A stretch of 6,997 bases of DNA from Acidimicrobiia bacterium (GCA_013695075.1 JACDBE010000027.1:1-6997), one strand, 5' to 3'. Positions 1-5,628 are shown, counted from the stretch's first letter. Translations and numbers: made by a program. The notes: a model not told the origin generated them from the sequence alone.

Positions 1-1
1 C

Positions 2-634
2 GCCAGCCGCCATGACCCCTACCTGACCGATCTTGGCGTGCTCCAGGCCAAGAAGGCGGCCGACCGGTTGGCCCGCCGTCTCCCCGCAGTCACCGAGATC
101 CTGGTCTCTCCTGCGGCGCGGGCGCAAGAGACGGCGGCTCCGCTGATCGACGCCACCGGCATCCCGGCGGTGACGGTGGAAGACCTGGTGGAGATGAAGC
201 TCCCGCTGTGGGAGGGACAACCCGAGGAGCAGGTACAGCGCATCTTCGCCGAGTCCCGACTCCGCCCCCCCGACCTGTGGTGGGACGGCATCGAAGGCGG
301 GGAGAGCTTCCGAGACTTCCACACCCGGATCGAACAGGCCCTGACCGTGATCCTCTCCGCCCGGGGCGTCACCCCCGACGCGACCCACCCCCAGCTGTGG
401 CGCAGCGGGAGGCGGGACGATGTGGTGGCGGTGGTCGCCCACGGGGGAACCAACTCGGTGGCGATGACCCTGCTGCTCGGAGTGGAACCGACACCGTGGG
501 AGTGGGAGCGGTTCGTGCTCGGCCACGGCTCCATCGCTCGGTTGCGGAACATACCGCTGGCAGGAGGACACGTGTGGAGCCTCCGCTCGTTCAACGATCA
601 GGAGCACCTCGAGGACGACGAAAGGTCGGCCTGA
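2..634 (+). CDS. Histidine phosphatase family protein, 5' end missing
   Basis: This is the C-terminal part of a histidine phosphatase superfamily (phosphoglycerate mutase-like) protein. The reading frame is open from base 2 to the TGA at 632-634, about 210 residues. The gene must start before the window: the first visible residues, SRHDPYLTDLGVLQAKKAA, match the family segment that normally follows the N-terminal RHG catalytic motif (LT..G..QA). Further family marks are SPAARAQETA, which carries a conserved phosphate-pocket Arg, the acidic WEG segment, GGESFRDFH, and AHGGTNSV, whose His (codon 439-441) is the second active-site His. A GTG at 38 could be read as a start, but it would delete conserved sequence. 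The substrate cannot be told; members act on phosphorylated metabolites, nucleotides or phosphoproteins in the cytoplasm. The gene converges on the prenyltransferase gene with 19 bp between stops. Family assignment is firm; function is open. Confidence 0.9.
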   Translation, partial: ASRHDPYLTDLGVLQAKKAADRLARRLPAVTEILVSPAARAQETAAPLIDATGIPAVTVEDLVEMKLPLWEGQPEEQVQRIFAESRLRPPDLWWDGIEGGESFRDFHTRIEQALTVILSARGVTPDATHPQLWRSGRRDDVVAVVAHGGTNSVAMTLLLGVEPTPWEWERFVLGHGSIARLRNIPLAGGHVWSLRSFNDQEHLEDDERSA

Positions 635-636
635 CG

Positions 637-655
637 GAGCGGTGTGCGCCCGCTC
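637..655. terminator. Hairpin between convergent stops
   Basis: GAGCGG (637-642) can pair with CCGCTC (650-655) around a 7-nt loop, just downstream of the phosphatase stop and overlapping the stop of the prenyltransferase gene on the other strand. There is no T tract on either side. A bidirectional terminator fits the position, but a six-pair GC stem can arise by chance in DNA this GC-rich. Confidence 0.3.
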
Positions 656-1448
656 ACCGACCGAAGCGTCGTTCCCGTTTGGTGAAGTCGCGCAGGGCCC
701 GCAGGAAGTCAACCCTGCGGAAGGCGGGCCAGTAGACATCCACGAACAGGTACTCGGCATATGCCGATTGCCACAGCAGGAACCCAGACAATCTGGCCTC
801 ACCCGAGGTACGGATGACAAGATCGGGGTCTGGCAGGTCTGCGGCATACATGTGGGCGGCGAGAGAATCGGCGTCGATATGCCCGGCGATGTCACCGGCG
901 CCGATCCCCTCGTCGGCGAGCTCGCCCACCAGTTCCCTGACGGCGTCGACGATCTCTTGACGGCCCCCGTAACCGAGGGCGATGGTGATCTTCCGATCGC
1001 CAACGGGGCAGGCGTCCTGCAACCGCTTGGCGGCGTCCACCAGCGGTCCGGGCAGCAGATCCAAGCTGCCGATGAAGCGCACCCTGATCGACTGCCCGGT
1101 CACCGCCTCCGGGATCTCGGCAAACAGCTCGGCGAGCACCTCGTAGTACGGCTCCAGTTCCGTGGCGGGGCGCTGCATGTTCTCCTTGGAGAGCAGCCAG
1201 CAGGTGACCGCCGGGATGCCCAGCTCATCGGTCCAATGCAGAAACTCGATGAACTTGGCCATACCCACCCGATAGCTGGCGGCGAAATCGGGTAACCGCT
1301 CGGTGCGGGCGTAGCGCCGGTGGCCGTCGTGGATGACACCGATATGGTGAGGTAGTGCATCCCGCCTGAGGTGCCGCAGGATCCGCCCTTCGTACAGCGC
1401 ATAGAGTGGCTGCTTGACGAAGCTGCGTAGCTCCATTCGATGTGACAT
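654..1448 (-). CDS. Isoprenyl transferase (short-chain cis-prenyltransferase, Rv1086-like)
   Basis: This 264-aa protein belongs to the undecaprenyl diphosphate synthase family, which condenses isopentenyl diphosphate onto an allylic diphosphate with cis geometry. It supplies lipid carriers for cell-envelope synthesis. Visible motifs are HIGVIHDGHRRYAR (residues 35-48, catalytic Asp41), LLSKEN (85-90), GYGGRQEIVDAVREL (159-173), and RTSGEARLSGFLLWQSAY (213-230) with WPAFRRVDFLRALRDF near the C-terminus. RTSGE and the overall pattern resemble the mycobacterial Z,E-farnesyl diphosphate synthase Rv1086 rather than the long-chain UppS, so a short-chain product is inferred. One oddity is His43 where the family nearly always has Asn (DGN). 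The ATG at 1448 has no clear ribosome binding site. The ATG four codons downstream (1436) gives an N-terminus, MELRSFVKQPLYALYE, that lines up better with Rv1086. The gene is transcribed alone, divergent from the basic-protein gene. Confidence 0.93.
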   Translation of the reverse strand: MSHRMELRSFVKQPLYALYEGRILRHLRRDALPHHIGVIHDGHRRYARTERLPDFAASYRVGMAKFIEFLHWTDELGIPAVTCWLLSKENMQRPATELEPYYEVLAELFAEIPEAVTGQSIRVRFIGSLDLLPGPLVDAAKRLQDACPVGDRKITIALGYGGRQEIVDAVRELVGELADEGIGAGDIAGHIDADSLAAHMYAADLPDPDLVIRTSGEARLSGFLLWQSAYAEYLFVDVYWPAFRRVDFLRALRDFTKRERRFGR

Positions 1449-1470
1449 CTGGTTGGTCCAGTTCTATGTT
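1442..1470 (+). promoter_or_regulatory. Sigma70-type promoter for the 129-aa basic protein
   Basis: GTGACA (1442-1447) is a five-of-six match to the -35 consensus TTGACA. It stands exactly 17 bp before TATGTT (1465-1470), a TAnnnT -10 box. Transcription would begin near 1477, giving a leader of about 35 nt that carries the AGAAGGTGG ribosome binding site. The -35 box covers the divergent prenyltransferase ATG (1446-1448), so RNA polymerase bound here would sit over the other gene's start. Confidence 0.55.
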
Positions 1471-1474
1471 GGGT

Positions 1475-1484
1475 AGACGCGTCT
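1475..1484. promoter_or_regulatory. Perfect 10-bp palindrome at the predicted start site
   Basis: AGACGCGTCT is a perfect inverted repeat, and a further G/C pair at 1473/1486 extends it with one mismatch. It lies in the divergent region between the prenyltransferase and the basic-protein genes and covers the predicted transcription start near 1477, a usual place for a repressor site. No regulator is identified and the palindrome is short, so this is a candidate only. Confidence 0.25.
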
Positions 1485-1511
1485 GCTATTGATCGGAAGA
1501 AGGTGGAACAT

Positions 1512-1901
1512 ATGCCGATGTCCCAAGAACACAAGGAAGCCCTTGCCCAGGGCCGTCGCGAATCGCGAGCCATCCGAGCCTATCTGGGGGCTCTCGGAGA
1601 GCGCCGACCGGGCCGTCCCGTCTCCGCCGAGAGCCTGGAGCGGCGGCTGGGCGACGTGGAGACCAAGCTCGGAGGTGAAACCAATCCTCTGCGCCGCGTC
1701 GGCCTCATCCAGTCGAGGATCGACCTCAAAGATCGACTCTCCAAGGCACAGGATGCGTCGAACATCGCCGAGCTCGAGGACAACTTCGTCGACCACGTCG
1801 CCGGTTACTCCGAGCGCCGCGGCGTCTCCTATGACGCCTGGCGTGAGGCCGGGGTTCCAGCCAAGGTGCTCAAGAAGGCGGGGCTTAGCCGCAAGAGCTG
1901 A
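1512..1901 (+). CDS. Conserved basic protein of unknown function
   Basis: I do not recognise a named family for this 129-aa protein. The ATG at 1512 is chosen because AGAAGGTGG (1498-1506) ends five bases before it; an in-frame GTG at 1503 lies inside that ribosome binding site. The protein is rich in charge. It has a helical N-terminus (SQEHKEALAQGRRESRAIRA), a Gly/Pro/Arg turn RRPGRP (residues 31-36) that resembles an AT-hook core, and two helices with coiled-coil-like spacing (about 38-55 and 60-82). The C-terminal part (about 85-125) includes YSERRGVSYDAWREAGVPA and a KVLKKAGLSRKS tail. DNA binding or a nucleoid role is an inference from the RGRP-like turn and the charge, not a demonstrated homology. 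There is no signal peptide or membrane segment, so it is likely cytoplasmic. It has its own promoter and converges on the atuA-like gene. Confidence 0.85.
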   Translation: MPMSQEHKEALAQGRRESRAIRAYLGALGERRPGRPVSAESLERRLGDVETKLGGETNPLRRVGLIQSRIDLKDRLSKAQDASNIAELEDNFVDHVAGYSERRGVSYDAWREAGVPAKVLKKAGLSRKS

Positions 1902-1921
1902 CCTCATGCCGTCACCAGCTC
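1895..1921. terminator. Possible bidirectional terminator hairpin
   Basis: Two convergent genes stop 10 bp apart here. GAGC (1895-1898) and TGAC (1899-1902) can pair with GTCA (1911-1914) and GCTC (1918-1921), leaving a 3-nt bulge and an 8-nt loop. The hairpin contains both stop codons. No T tract follows on either side, so the assignment rests on position and pairing only. Confidence 0.3.
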
Positions 1922-3633
1922 CGGGGGACGTCGACGAGGCGCGCCCTGAGGTACTCGCCGAGCGCCTTGGCCTGAGGATCGCTCCTCGTCGACGAGGCGG
2001 CACCCTCCCCCAGGTAGCCGACCAGAACGAAGTTCATCGCCCGCAACCTGGGAAACACAAATCGGTGAACCTCCAGCACCGAGGTTTCGGGGATCAGGAC
2101 TCGTAGCCGCTCGACGGTGAGGAACCGCTCCATCCACACGAATCCGGCGTCGCTGCGTGCCCAAACACCAACGTCGGCGTCACCTCCCTTATCCCCGGAG
2201 CGGGCCCCCACCGCCCGACCAATGGGGGTCCGCACCGTCGACTCGTCTCCCGACGGCGGCTTCGTCGGTGAGGTTTCGAGCTCTGAATCCGGCCAAGGCT
2301 CACCCGGGTCGGTGGGCGGCACCCCGATGGAGGCGCCGTCGACGGTGACCACCGTGATCGGTTGTGGCGCAACGCTCGGCCAATAGACGACCTGGGGCGA
2401 TTCGCCGCCAGGAGGTTCGGTGAGAAGGAAAGCCGGGTAGGTGGCCAGCGCCAGCTCGACGGCGGCGTTGGAGAATCGCCTACCCACCCGCGCCGCCTCT
2501 GGGTCGGACACCGAGACCTTGAGGGTTGCGAACGACGCCTCGTGGGACCCGGGATCGGGGTGGTCGGTCCGGGAAAGTCGCACCTCGACCTCGGCGAACG
2601 TCTCTGGTGGGCCGACCCGGGCCCATAACGCCTCGAGCGCCACCGCTGCCTTGGCCTCGACATCGAGACCGGGAAGGACAAACGTCACCTCAATGCGAAA
2701 CCCACCGATGGCGGTGGCCGCCACCTTGGTGGTGATGGGAGCCGGCTCGCCAACCACGCCGCTCACCGTGACCCGATCTGAGCCCGATTGGCTGAGCACC
2801 ACGCTGTCCAGCCTGGCGACGACATCGGGGTTGAGGTAGCGCGGCCCACCCACCTCGTAGAGCAGTTGGGCGGTCACGGTCTCGGTGGTAACCATCTCAC
2901 CGGTACCGGAGTGTTTGGTGATCACCGACGATCCGTCCTCGTCGATCTCGGCTATGGGGAACCCCGCCCGGGGCAGGTCGGGCACCTCAGTAAAGAAGCT
3001 GAAGTTGCCGCCGGTTGCCTGGGCGCCGCATTCGATGATGTGCCCGGCCACCACCGCACCGGCCAGCCGGTCCCAGTCATCGCGGTCCCAGCCGAACCGC
3101 CACGCCGCTGGACCGACCACCAACGAGGCGTCGGCTACCCGGCCAGCGACGACGATGTCGGCTCCGGCATCGAGGGCGGCGGCGATGCCCCATCCGCCCA
3201 GGTAGGCATTGGCGGTAAGTGGGGTAAGGCCACGATCGGCCATCACCTCCCCGGTGACCGCGTGACGCAGTTGCGCAGCCACGGCGAGCATGTCGTCACC
3301 GGAGACGGTGGCCACCCGCACGTTGACGCCGAGACGATCGGCCATCGCCGACACCGCGGCGCCCAGACCTGTGGGGTCAAGGCCGCCGGCGTTGGTCACC
3401 ACCCGGATCCCGCGGTCGATGCAGGAGACGAGCACGTCCTGGAGGTGGTCGAGGAAGCGGGGCACGTAGCCGGATCCCGACTCCTTCATCCGGTGGCGGG
3501 CGAGGATCGCCATGGTCAGCTCGGCCAGGTAGTCGTCGGTGAGGATGTCGATGGGCCCGCCCTCCACCATCTCGGCTGCGGCGCGGCGCCGGTCGCCGAA
3601 GAAGCCCGAGCAGTTGGCGATGCGCAATGCCAT
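1912..3633 (-). CDS. AtuA family protein (DUF1446), acyclic terpene utilisation type
   Basis: This complete 573-aa protein has the usual two-part layout of AtuA homologues. The N-terminal DUF1446 domain (about 4-360) shows NCSGFFGDRR (7-16), DDYLAELTMAILA (33-45), NAGGLDPTGLGAAV (81-94), AGRVADASLVVGP (163-175) and GHIIECGAQATGGNFSFF (197-214), all signature stretches. The C-terminal domain (about 466-573) opens with the hallmark ARSGDKGGDADVGV. AtuA is required for citronellol and geraniol catabolism in Pseudomonas, but its chemical step is not settled and most homologues are untested, so the substrate here is unknown. No Atu or Liu partner (geranyl-CoA carboxylase, acyl-CoA dehydrogenase) lies in the window. 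The ATG at 3633 has GGAG three bases upstream. The C-terminal domain is joined in one chain rather than encoded separately. Confidence 0.92.
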   Translation of the reverse strand: MALRIANCSGFFGDRRRAAAEMVEGGPIDILTDDYLAELTMAILARHRMKESGSGYVPRFLDHLQDVLVSCIDRGIRVVTNAGGLDPTGLGAAVSAMADRLGVNVRVATVSGDDMLAVAAQLRHAVTGEVMADRGLTPLTANAYLGGWGIAAALDAGADIVVAGRVADASLVVGPAAWRFGWDRDDWDRLAGAVVAGHIIECGAQATGGNFSFFTEVPDLPRAGFPIAEIDEDGSSVITKHSGTGEMVTTETVTAQLLYEVGGPRYLNPDVVARLDSVVLSQSGSDRVTVSGVVGEPAPITTKVAATAIGGFRIEVTFVLPGLDVEAKAAVALEALWARVGPPETFAEVEVRLSRTDHPDPGSHEASFATLKVSVSDPEAARVGRRFSNAAVELALATYPAFLLTEPPGGESPQVVYWPSVAPQPITVVTVDGASIGVPPTDPGEPWPDSELETSPTKPPSGDESTVRTPIGRAVGARSGDKGGDADVGVWARSDAGFVWMERFLTVERLRVLIPETSVLEVHRFVFPRLRAMNFVLVGYLGEGAASSTRSDPQAKALGEYLRARLVDVPRSW

Positions 3634-3641
3634 GAGCTCCG

Positions 3642-3647
3642 ATTATC
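3642..3647 (-). promoter_or_regulatory. Possible -10 box of the atuA-like gene
   Basis: On the minus strand GATAAT differs from TATAAT only at its first base. Its last T is 8 nt before the ATG, so transcription would start one to three bases ahead of the start codon, making the mRNA nearly leaderless. No -35 is recognisable. If this is the true start, the GGAG before the ATG would not be in the transcript. Confidence 0.35.
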
Positions 3648-3780
3648 CCCCATGGTGACCGGTGGGGAGGGTCGAGGCGCGCCATGCCCTCTAATTCGTT
3701 GATGTCGCGCTGCTGAGCGCGCCGACGCATGTGCCAGACCCGCCGCTCCAGCAAGCACCAGAAAGCTAAGAGAGCGTGTT

Positions 3781-3789
3781 TGGTAGCCT
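3781..3789 (+). promoter_or_regulatory. Extended -10 promoter of trhA, leaderless spacing
   Basis: TGG-TAGCCT fits the extended -10 pattern TGnTAnnnT. With the last T at -7, the first transcribed base is 3796, the A of the trhA ATG. This is the normal geometry for leaderless actinobacterial genes and explains why no ribosome binding site precedes that ATG. No -35 box is obvious, as is common with extended -10 promoters. The 5-bp GC hairpin at 3706-3721 is the only other structure I see in this 162-bp divergent region. Confidence 0.55.
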
Positions 3790-3795
3790 CCGCCG

Positions 3796-4482
3796 ATGCC
3801 GGTACCCCAGGGTGAGCACCCCTCGCCGCAAAGAGTGACCCTGGGCCGCATGCACAACCCGGTGCGGGGTCTGCTGGACGCTGCTGCCGCCGTCCTCGCC
3901 GTGGTCGGCGGCTTCTTCCTGTTCGTCGAGGCGTCTTCGGCGGCCACCAGGACCGCCGTGATCGTGTTCGCCCTTGGTCTGGTTGCGCTCTACACCACCA
4001 GTTCGCTGTACCACTCGGTCCCGTGGTCGGAGCCGTGGAAACGCCGGATGCAACGTACCGATCACTCGATGATCTTCGTGCTGATCGCCGCCAGCTACAC
4101 CCCGGTGGCGGTGCTCACCACGTCGGGCTGGACCAGGGTCGTGCTGCTGGTGATGGCCTGGGGCATCACCGCGGTCGGTGTGGGACAACAGGTCTTCTTT
4201 CCCATAGAGCGCAACGCCTTCGGCATCACGCTGATGACAACGCTGGGCTGGATCGGGTTGATCATGATGCCATCGGTATCTAGAACCGCCGGGGGGTCGG
4301 CGATGATCCTGTTGCTCGCAGGTGGCGTGTTGTACACCACAGGCATGGTGATGCTGGTCACCCAACGTCCCAGGTTGTGGCCGCGAGTCTTCTCGTATCA
4401 CGAAGCCTTCCATGTCCTGGTGGTGGCCGCGTCGGCACTCCATTTCATATCCATCTACCGCAGCCTGGCCGTGGCCGGCTGA
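3796..4482 (+). CDS. trhA: PAQR family membrane homeostasis protein TrhA (hemolysin III family)
   Basis: This 228-aa integral membrane protein has about seven hydrophobic segments (roughly 24-45, 52-70, 91-108, 113-133, 142-160, 168-188, 203-221). It carries the three PAQR signatures: SSLYHS (69-74, with His73), QRTDHSMIFVLIAASYTP (86-103, with Asp89) and YHEAFH (201-206, the HxxxH pair His202/His206). In PAQR receptors these Ser, Asp and His residues surround a metal site. Bacterial members were first called hemolysin III and have been linked to membrane fluidity control; lysis of red cells is probably not the native role. The ATG at 3796 is favoured because a TGnTAnnnT box places transcription start on it. 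The ATG at 3850 (residue 19) is an alternative that would remove a non-conserved N-terminus. The gene is monocistronic and is followed by a strong double hairpin. Confidence 0.95.
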   Translation: MPVPQGEHPSPQRVTLGRMHNPVRGLLDAAAAVLAVVGGFFLFVEASSAATRTAVIVFALGLVALYTTSSLYHSVPWSEPWKRRMQRTDHSMIFVLIAASYTPVAVLTTSGWTRVVLLVMAWGITAVGVGQQVFFPIERNAFGITLMTTLGWIGLIMMPSVSRTAGGSAMILLLAGGVLYTTGMVMLVTQRPRLWPRVFSYHEAFHVLVVAASALHFISIYRSLAVAG

Positions 4483-4504
4483 AGGCACCTGACCCCGGCC
4501 CCAT

Positions 4505-4548
4505 GGCACCCTCCCCGCGGGAAGGGTGCCCCCGCCGCTTGCCGGCGG
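4505..4548 (+). terminator. Tandem hairpins after trhA, terminator or intergenic repeat
   Basis: GGCACCCT (4505-4512) pairs perfectly with AGGGTGCC (4523-4530), with two more G/C pairs inside after one mismatch. Directly after it, CCGCCG (4532-4537) pairs with CGGCGG (4543-4548) around a CTTGC loop. The pair begins 22 nt after the trhA stop, the right place for an intrinsic terminator. There is no T tract, which is not rare in high-GC Actinobacteria. Two abutting stem-loops like this could also be a copy of a dispersed intergenic repeat. Confidence 0.5.
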
Positions 4549-4617
4549 CCCTCCCCGACTGCTCGCAGCCACATCTCCCCATGTCGACGATGCTTCGCAG
4601 AATCTGTCACACCTGGT

Positions 4618-4626
4618 TGATACGTT
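4618..4626 (+). promoter_or_regulatory. Extended -10 promoter of the 58-aa ORF, leaderless spacing
   Basis: TGA-TACGTT fits TGnTAnnnT. Counting the last T as -7 puts the first transcribed base at 4633, the A of the first ATG of the 58-aa ORF. The same element and spacing occur at trhA, which supports both. No convincing -35 box is present. Confidence 0.5.
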
Positions 4627-4632
4627 GGCAGC

Positions 4633-4809
4633 ATGATGAACGGACAGACCTCCATCGACCCGATGACCGTCATCCTGGCCACCACCGGCGGGGACCTCGC
4701 CGCCGCCGCGCACAACCTGCGCCAAGCCGGACTGGACCCCACGCTGGTTGCCCGCTGCCCGGACACCATGTGCCAGGCGTGCACTCCTGCCACCGTGGCT
4801 GCCGCATGA
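4633..4809 (+). CDS. Small cysteine-containing protein, unknown function
   Basis: This 58-aa ORF starts with two consecutive ATG codons (4633, 4636) and ends at TGA 4807-4809. I know no family for it. The N-terminal half (MMNGQTSIDPMTVILATTGG) is mildly hydrophobic. The middle (GGDLAAAAHNLRQAGLDPTLVARC) reads as a soluble helix with a turn. The end, RCPDTMCQACTPATVAAA, holds three cysteines at 42, 47 and 50 (CX4CX2C), which could bind a metal or form a disulfide. Support for its being real: an extended -10 box places transcription start exactly on the first ATG, the frame is open from there, and no longer gene on either strand claims the interval. It lies between the trhA terminator and the 3' end of argR, on the opposite strand from argR. 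The size means chance cannot be excluded. An Arg-linked role is not shown. Confidence 0.5.
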   Translation: MMNGQTSIDPMTVILATTGGDLAAAAHNLRQAGLDPTLVARCPDTMCQACTPATVAAA

Positions 4810-4935
4810 CGCTGGTGTTGTGCCCGGGTCTGATGCTGCCGGCGCCACCGGCTGACGGCGGCCGACATCGCCGACCCTGGTCACGTCGTGGCGCCGAATC
4901 GATCAGGACAGGAAGCCTCGCGGCCCCTGGAGAAC

Positions 4936-4959
4936 GTGCCCCGCCGGCCGCTGGCGCAC
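4936..4959 (-). terminator. Weak hairpin downstream of argR
   Basis: About 26 nt past the argR stop on the minus strand, GTGC pairs with GCAC at the ends of this interval, and GCC with GGC inside it, with a bulge. There is no T tract. It is the best argR terminator candidate I can see between the convergent small ORF and argR, but the pairing is modest. The rest of 4810-4985 shows no gene. Confidence 0.2.
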
Positions 4960-4985
4960 ACCCACATTCGGTCCGTCGATCGTGC

Positions 4986-5537
4986 TTACACCCCAGCGCC
5001 CAGGGCGGATAGCTGGGCGATGAGCCCGCCGGGCCCCACCTGCTCGGAGGCCACCACCAGCAGTGTGTCGTCACCGGCAACGGTGCCCAGCATGCCGTCG
5101 AGCCGGGCATGATCCAAGGCACTGCCGACGATGTGGGCGGCGCCGGGTCGGGTGCGAACCACCAGCAGATTGCCGGATGTGGCGAAGCCGTCGACGAACT
5201 CGTCGACGACCCGGCGCAGCTCCCGGTCTCCAGCCGAGGTTGGTGCCGGGTCATCGGTGATCCGGTATTGGTGACCGCTCGACGTCCTGACCTTGAGCGC
5301 ACCGATCGCTTCGAGATCGCGCGAGATCGTCGCCTGAGCGACGCGATGGCCGGCGTTGTCCAGCATCGCCGCCAGCTGCCGCTGCGATCGGATGGTGTTC
5401 GAGGTGACCAATTGGCGCACCAGCCGTCGTCTGCTCGCCGCCGAGCCGTTACCGGCACCGCCGACGGGGTCATCTCCGTCGCCATGCTGTGGCGCCACGA
5501 CCACCGTCGCTGCCGCTGCCTGGTCGGTCACCCCCAC
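4986..5537 (-). CDS. argR: Arginine repressor ArgR
   Basis: This 183-aa protein is the hexameric arginine-dependent regulator of arginine metabolism, usually a repressor of the biosynthetic genes. The N-terminal winged helix (about 35-85) shows RRRLVRQLVTSNTIRSQRQLAAML and the recognition segment QATISRDLEAIGALKV (68-83). The C-terminal oligomerisation and arginine-binding domain (about 105-180) shows SGNLLVVRTRPGAAH (121-135) and GTVAGDDTLLVVA (151-163); the GDD at 155-157 is the arginine-contacting signature. Start choice: a GTG at 5537 lies four bases after AAAGGA, with a second in-frame GTG at 5531. The frame stays open up to an ATG at 5717, but that stretch is not ArgR-like and contains the promoter, so it is left out. 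Residues 2-34 are an Ala/Gly/Asp-rich extension longer than usual. Autoregulation is likely, given the palindrome over its -10 box. No arg biosynthetic gene is adjacent in the window. Confidence 0.94.
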   Translation of the reverse strand: MGVTDQAAAATVVVAPQHGDGDDPVGGAGNGSAASRRRLVRQLVTSNTIRSQRQLAAMLDNAGHRVAQATISRDLEAIGALKVRTSSGHQYRITDDPAPTSAGDRELRRVVDEFVDGFATSGNLLVVRTRPGAAHIVGSALDHARLDGMLGTVAGDDTLLVVASEQVGPGGLIAQLSALGAGV

Positions 5538-5590
5538 CGTGTCCTTTCGCCTGAGAAGGAAGCACCGCTGGCGCCAACGCCGACGGATGG

Positions 5591-5604
5591 CCACGACGTC
5601 ATGG
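5591..5604. promoter_or_regulatory. Second imperfect palindrome in the argR leader
   Basis: CCACGACGTCATGG is a 14-bp palindrome with one mismatched pair. Its centre is 22 bp from the centre of the palindrome at 5611-5628, close to the 20-21 bp of tandem ARG boxes in E. coli, and it lies at the start of the predicted argR transcript. Its half-site differs from that of the upstream palindrome, so its being a second ArgR site is inference. Confidence 0.25.
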
Positions 5605-5610
5605 TCCCCC

Positions 5611-5628
5611 CGAGTATACGTATACGCG
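5611..5628. promoter_or_regulatory. Candidate ARG box over the argR -10 element
   Basis: CGAGTATACGTATACGCG is an 18-bp inverted repeat with one mismatched pair; its core GTATACGTATAC (5614-5625) is perfect. ARG boxes are 18-bp imperfect palindromes, so the size fits. It stands out as an AT-containing block in GC-rich surroundings. On the minus strand it contains TATACT (5618 to 5613), a good -10 box, giving argR transcription start near 5606 and a leader of about 69 nt with AAAGGA before the GTG. ArgR bound here would block its own promoter. The half-site is not the textbook E. coli TGAAT, so binding needs testing. Confidence 0.5.

Noticed and set aside
642..1295. 217-codon plus-strand open frame opposite the prenyltransferase gene
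   Set aside because: No domain is visible and the minus strand carries a full set of cis-prenyltransferase motifs.
2788..3702. 304-codon plus-strand open frame
   Set aside because: It lies entirely antisense to the well-supported AtuA gene, has a Gly/His/Asp-rich composition with no domain, and is the kind of open frame expected opposite a high-GC gene.
3377..3754. 125-codon minus-strand frame overlapping the start of the AtuA gene
   Set aside because: Its start region looks mildly peptide-like, but most of it is an out-of-frame reading of the AtuA coding sequence and there is no ribosome binding site or known domain.
3766..4884. 372-codon minus-strand open frame across trhA and the small ORF
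   Set aside because: Its product is rich in Gly, Arg, His and Gln without recognisable motifs. It is antisense to trhA, whose PAQR motifs are clear.
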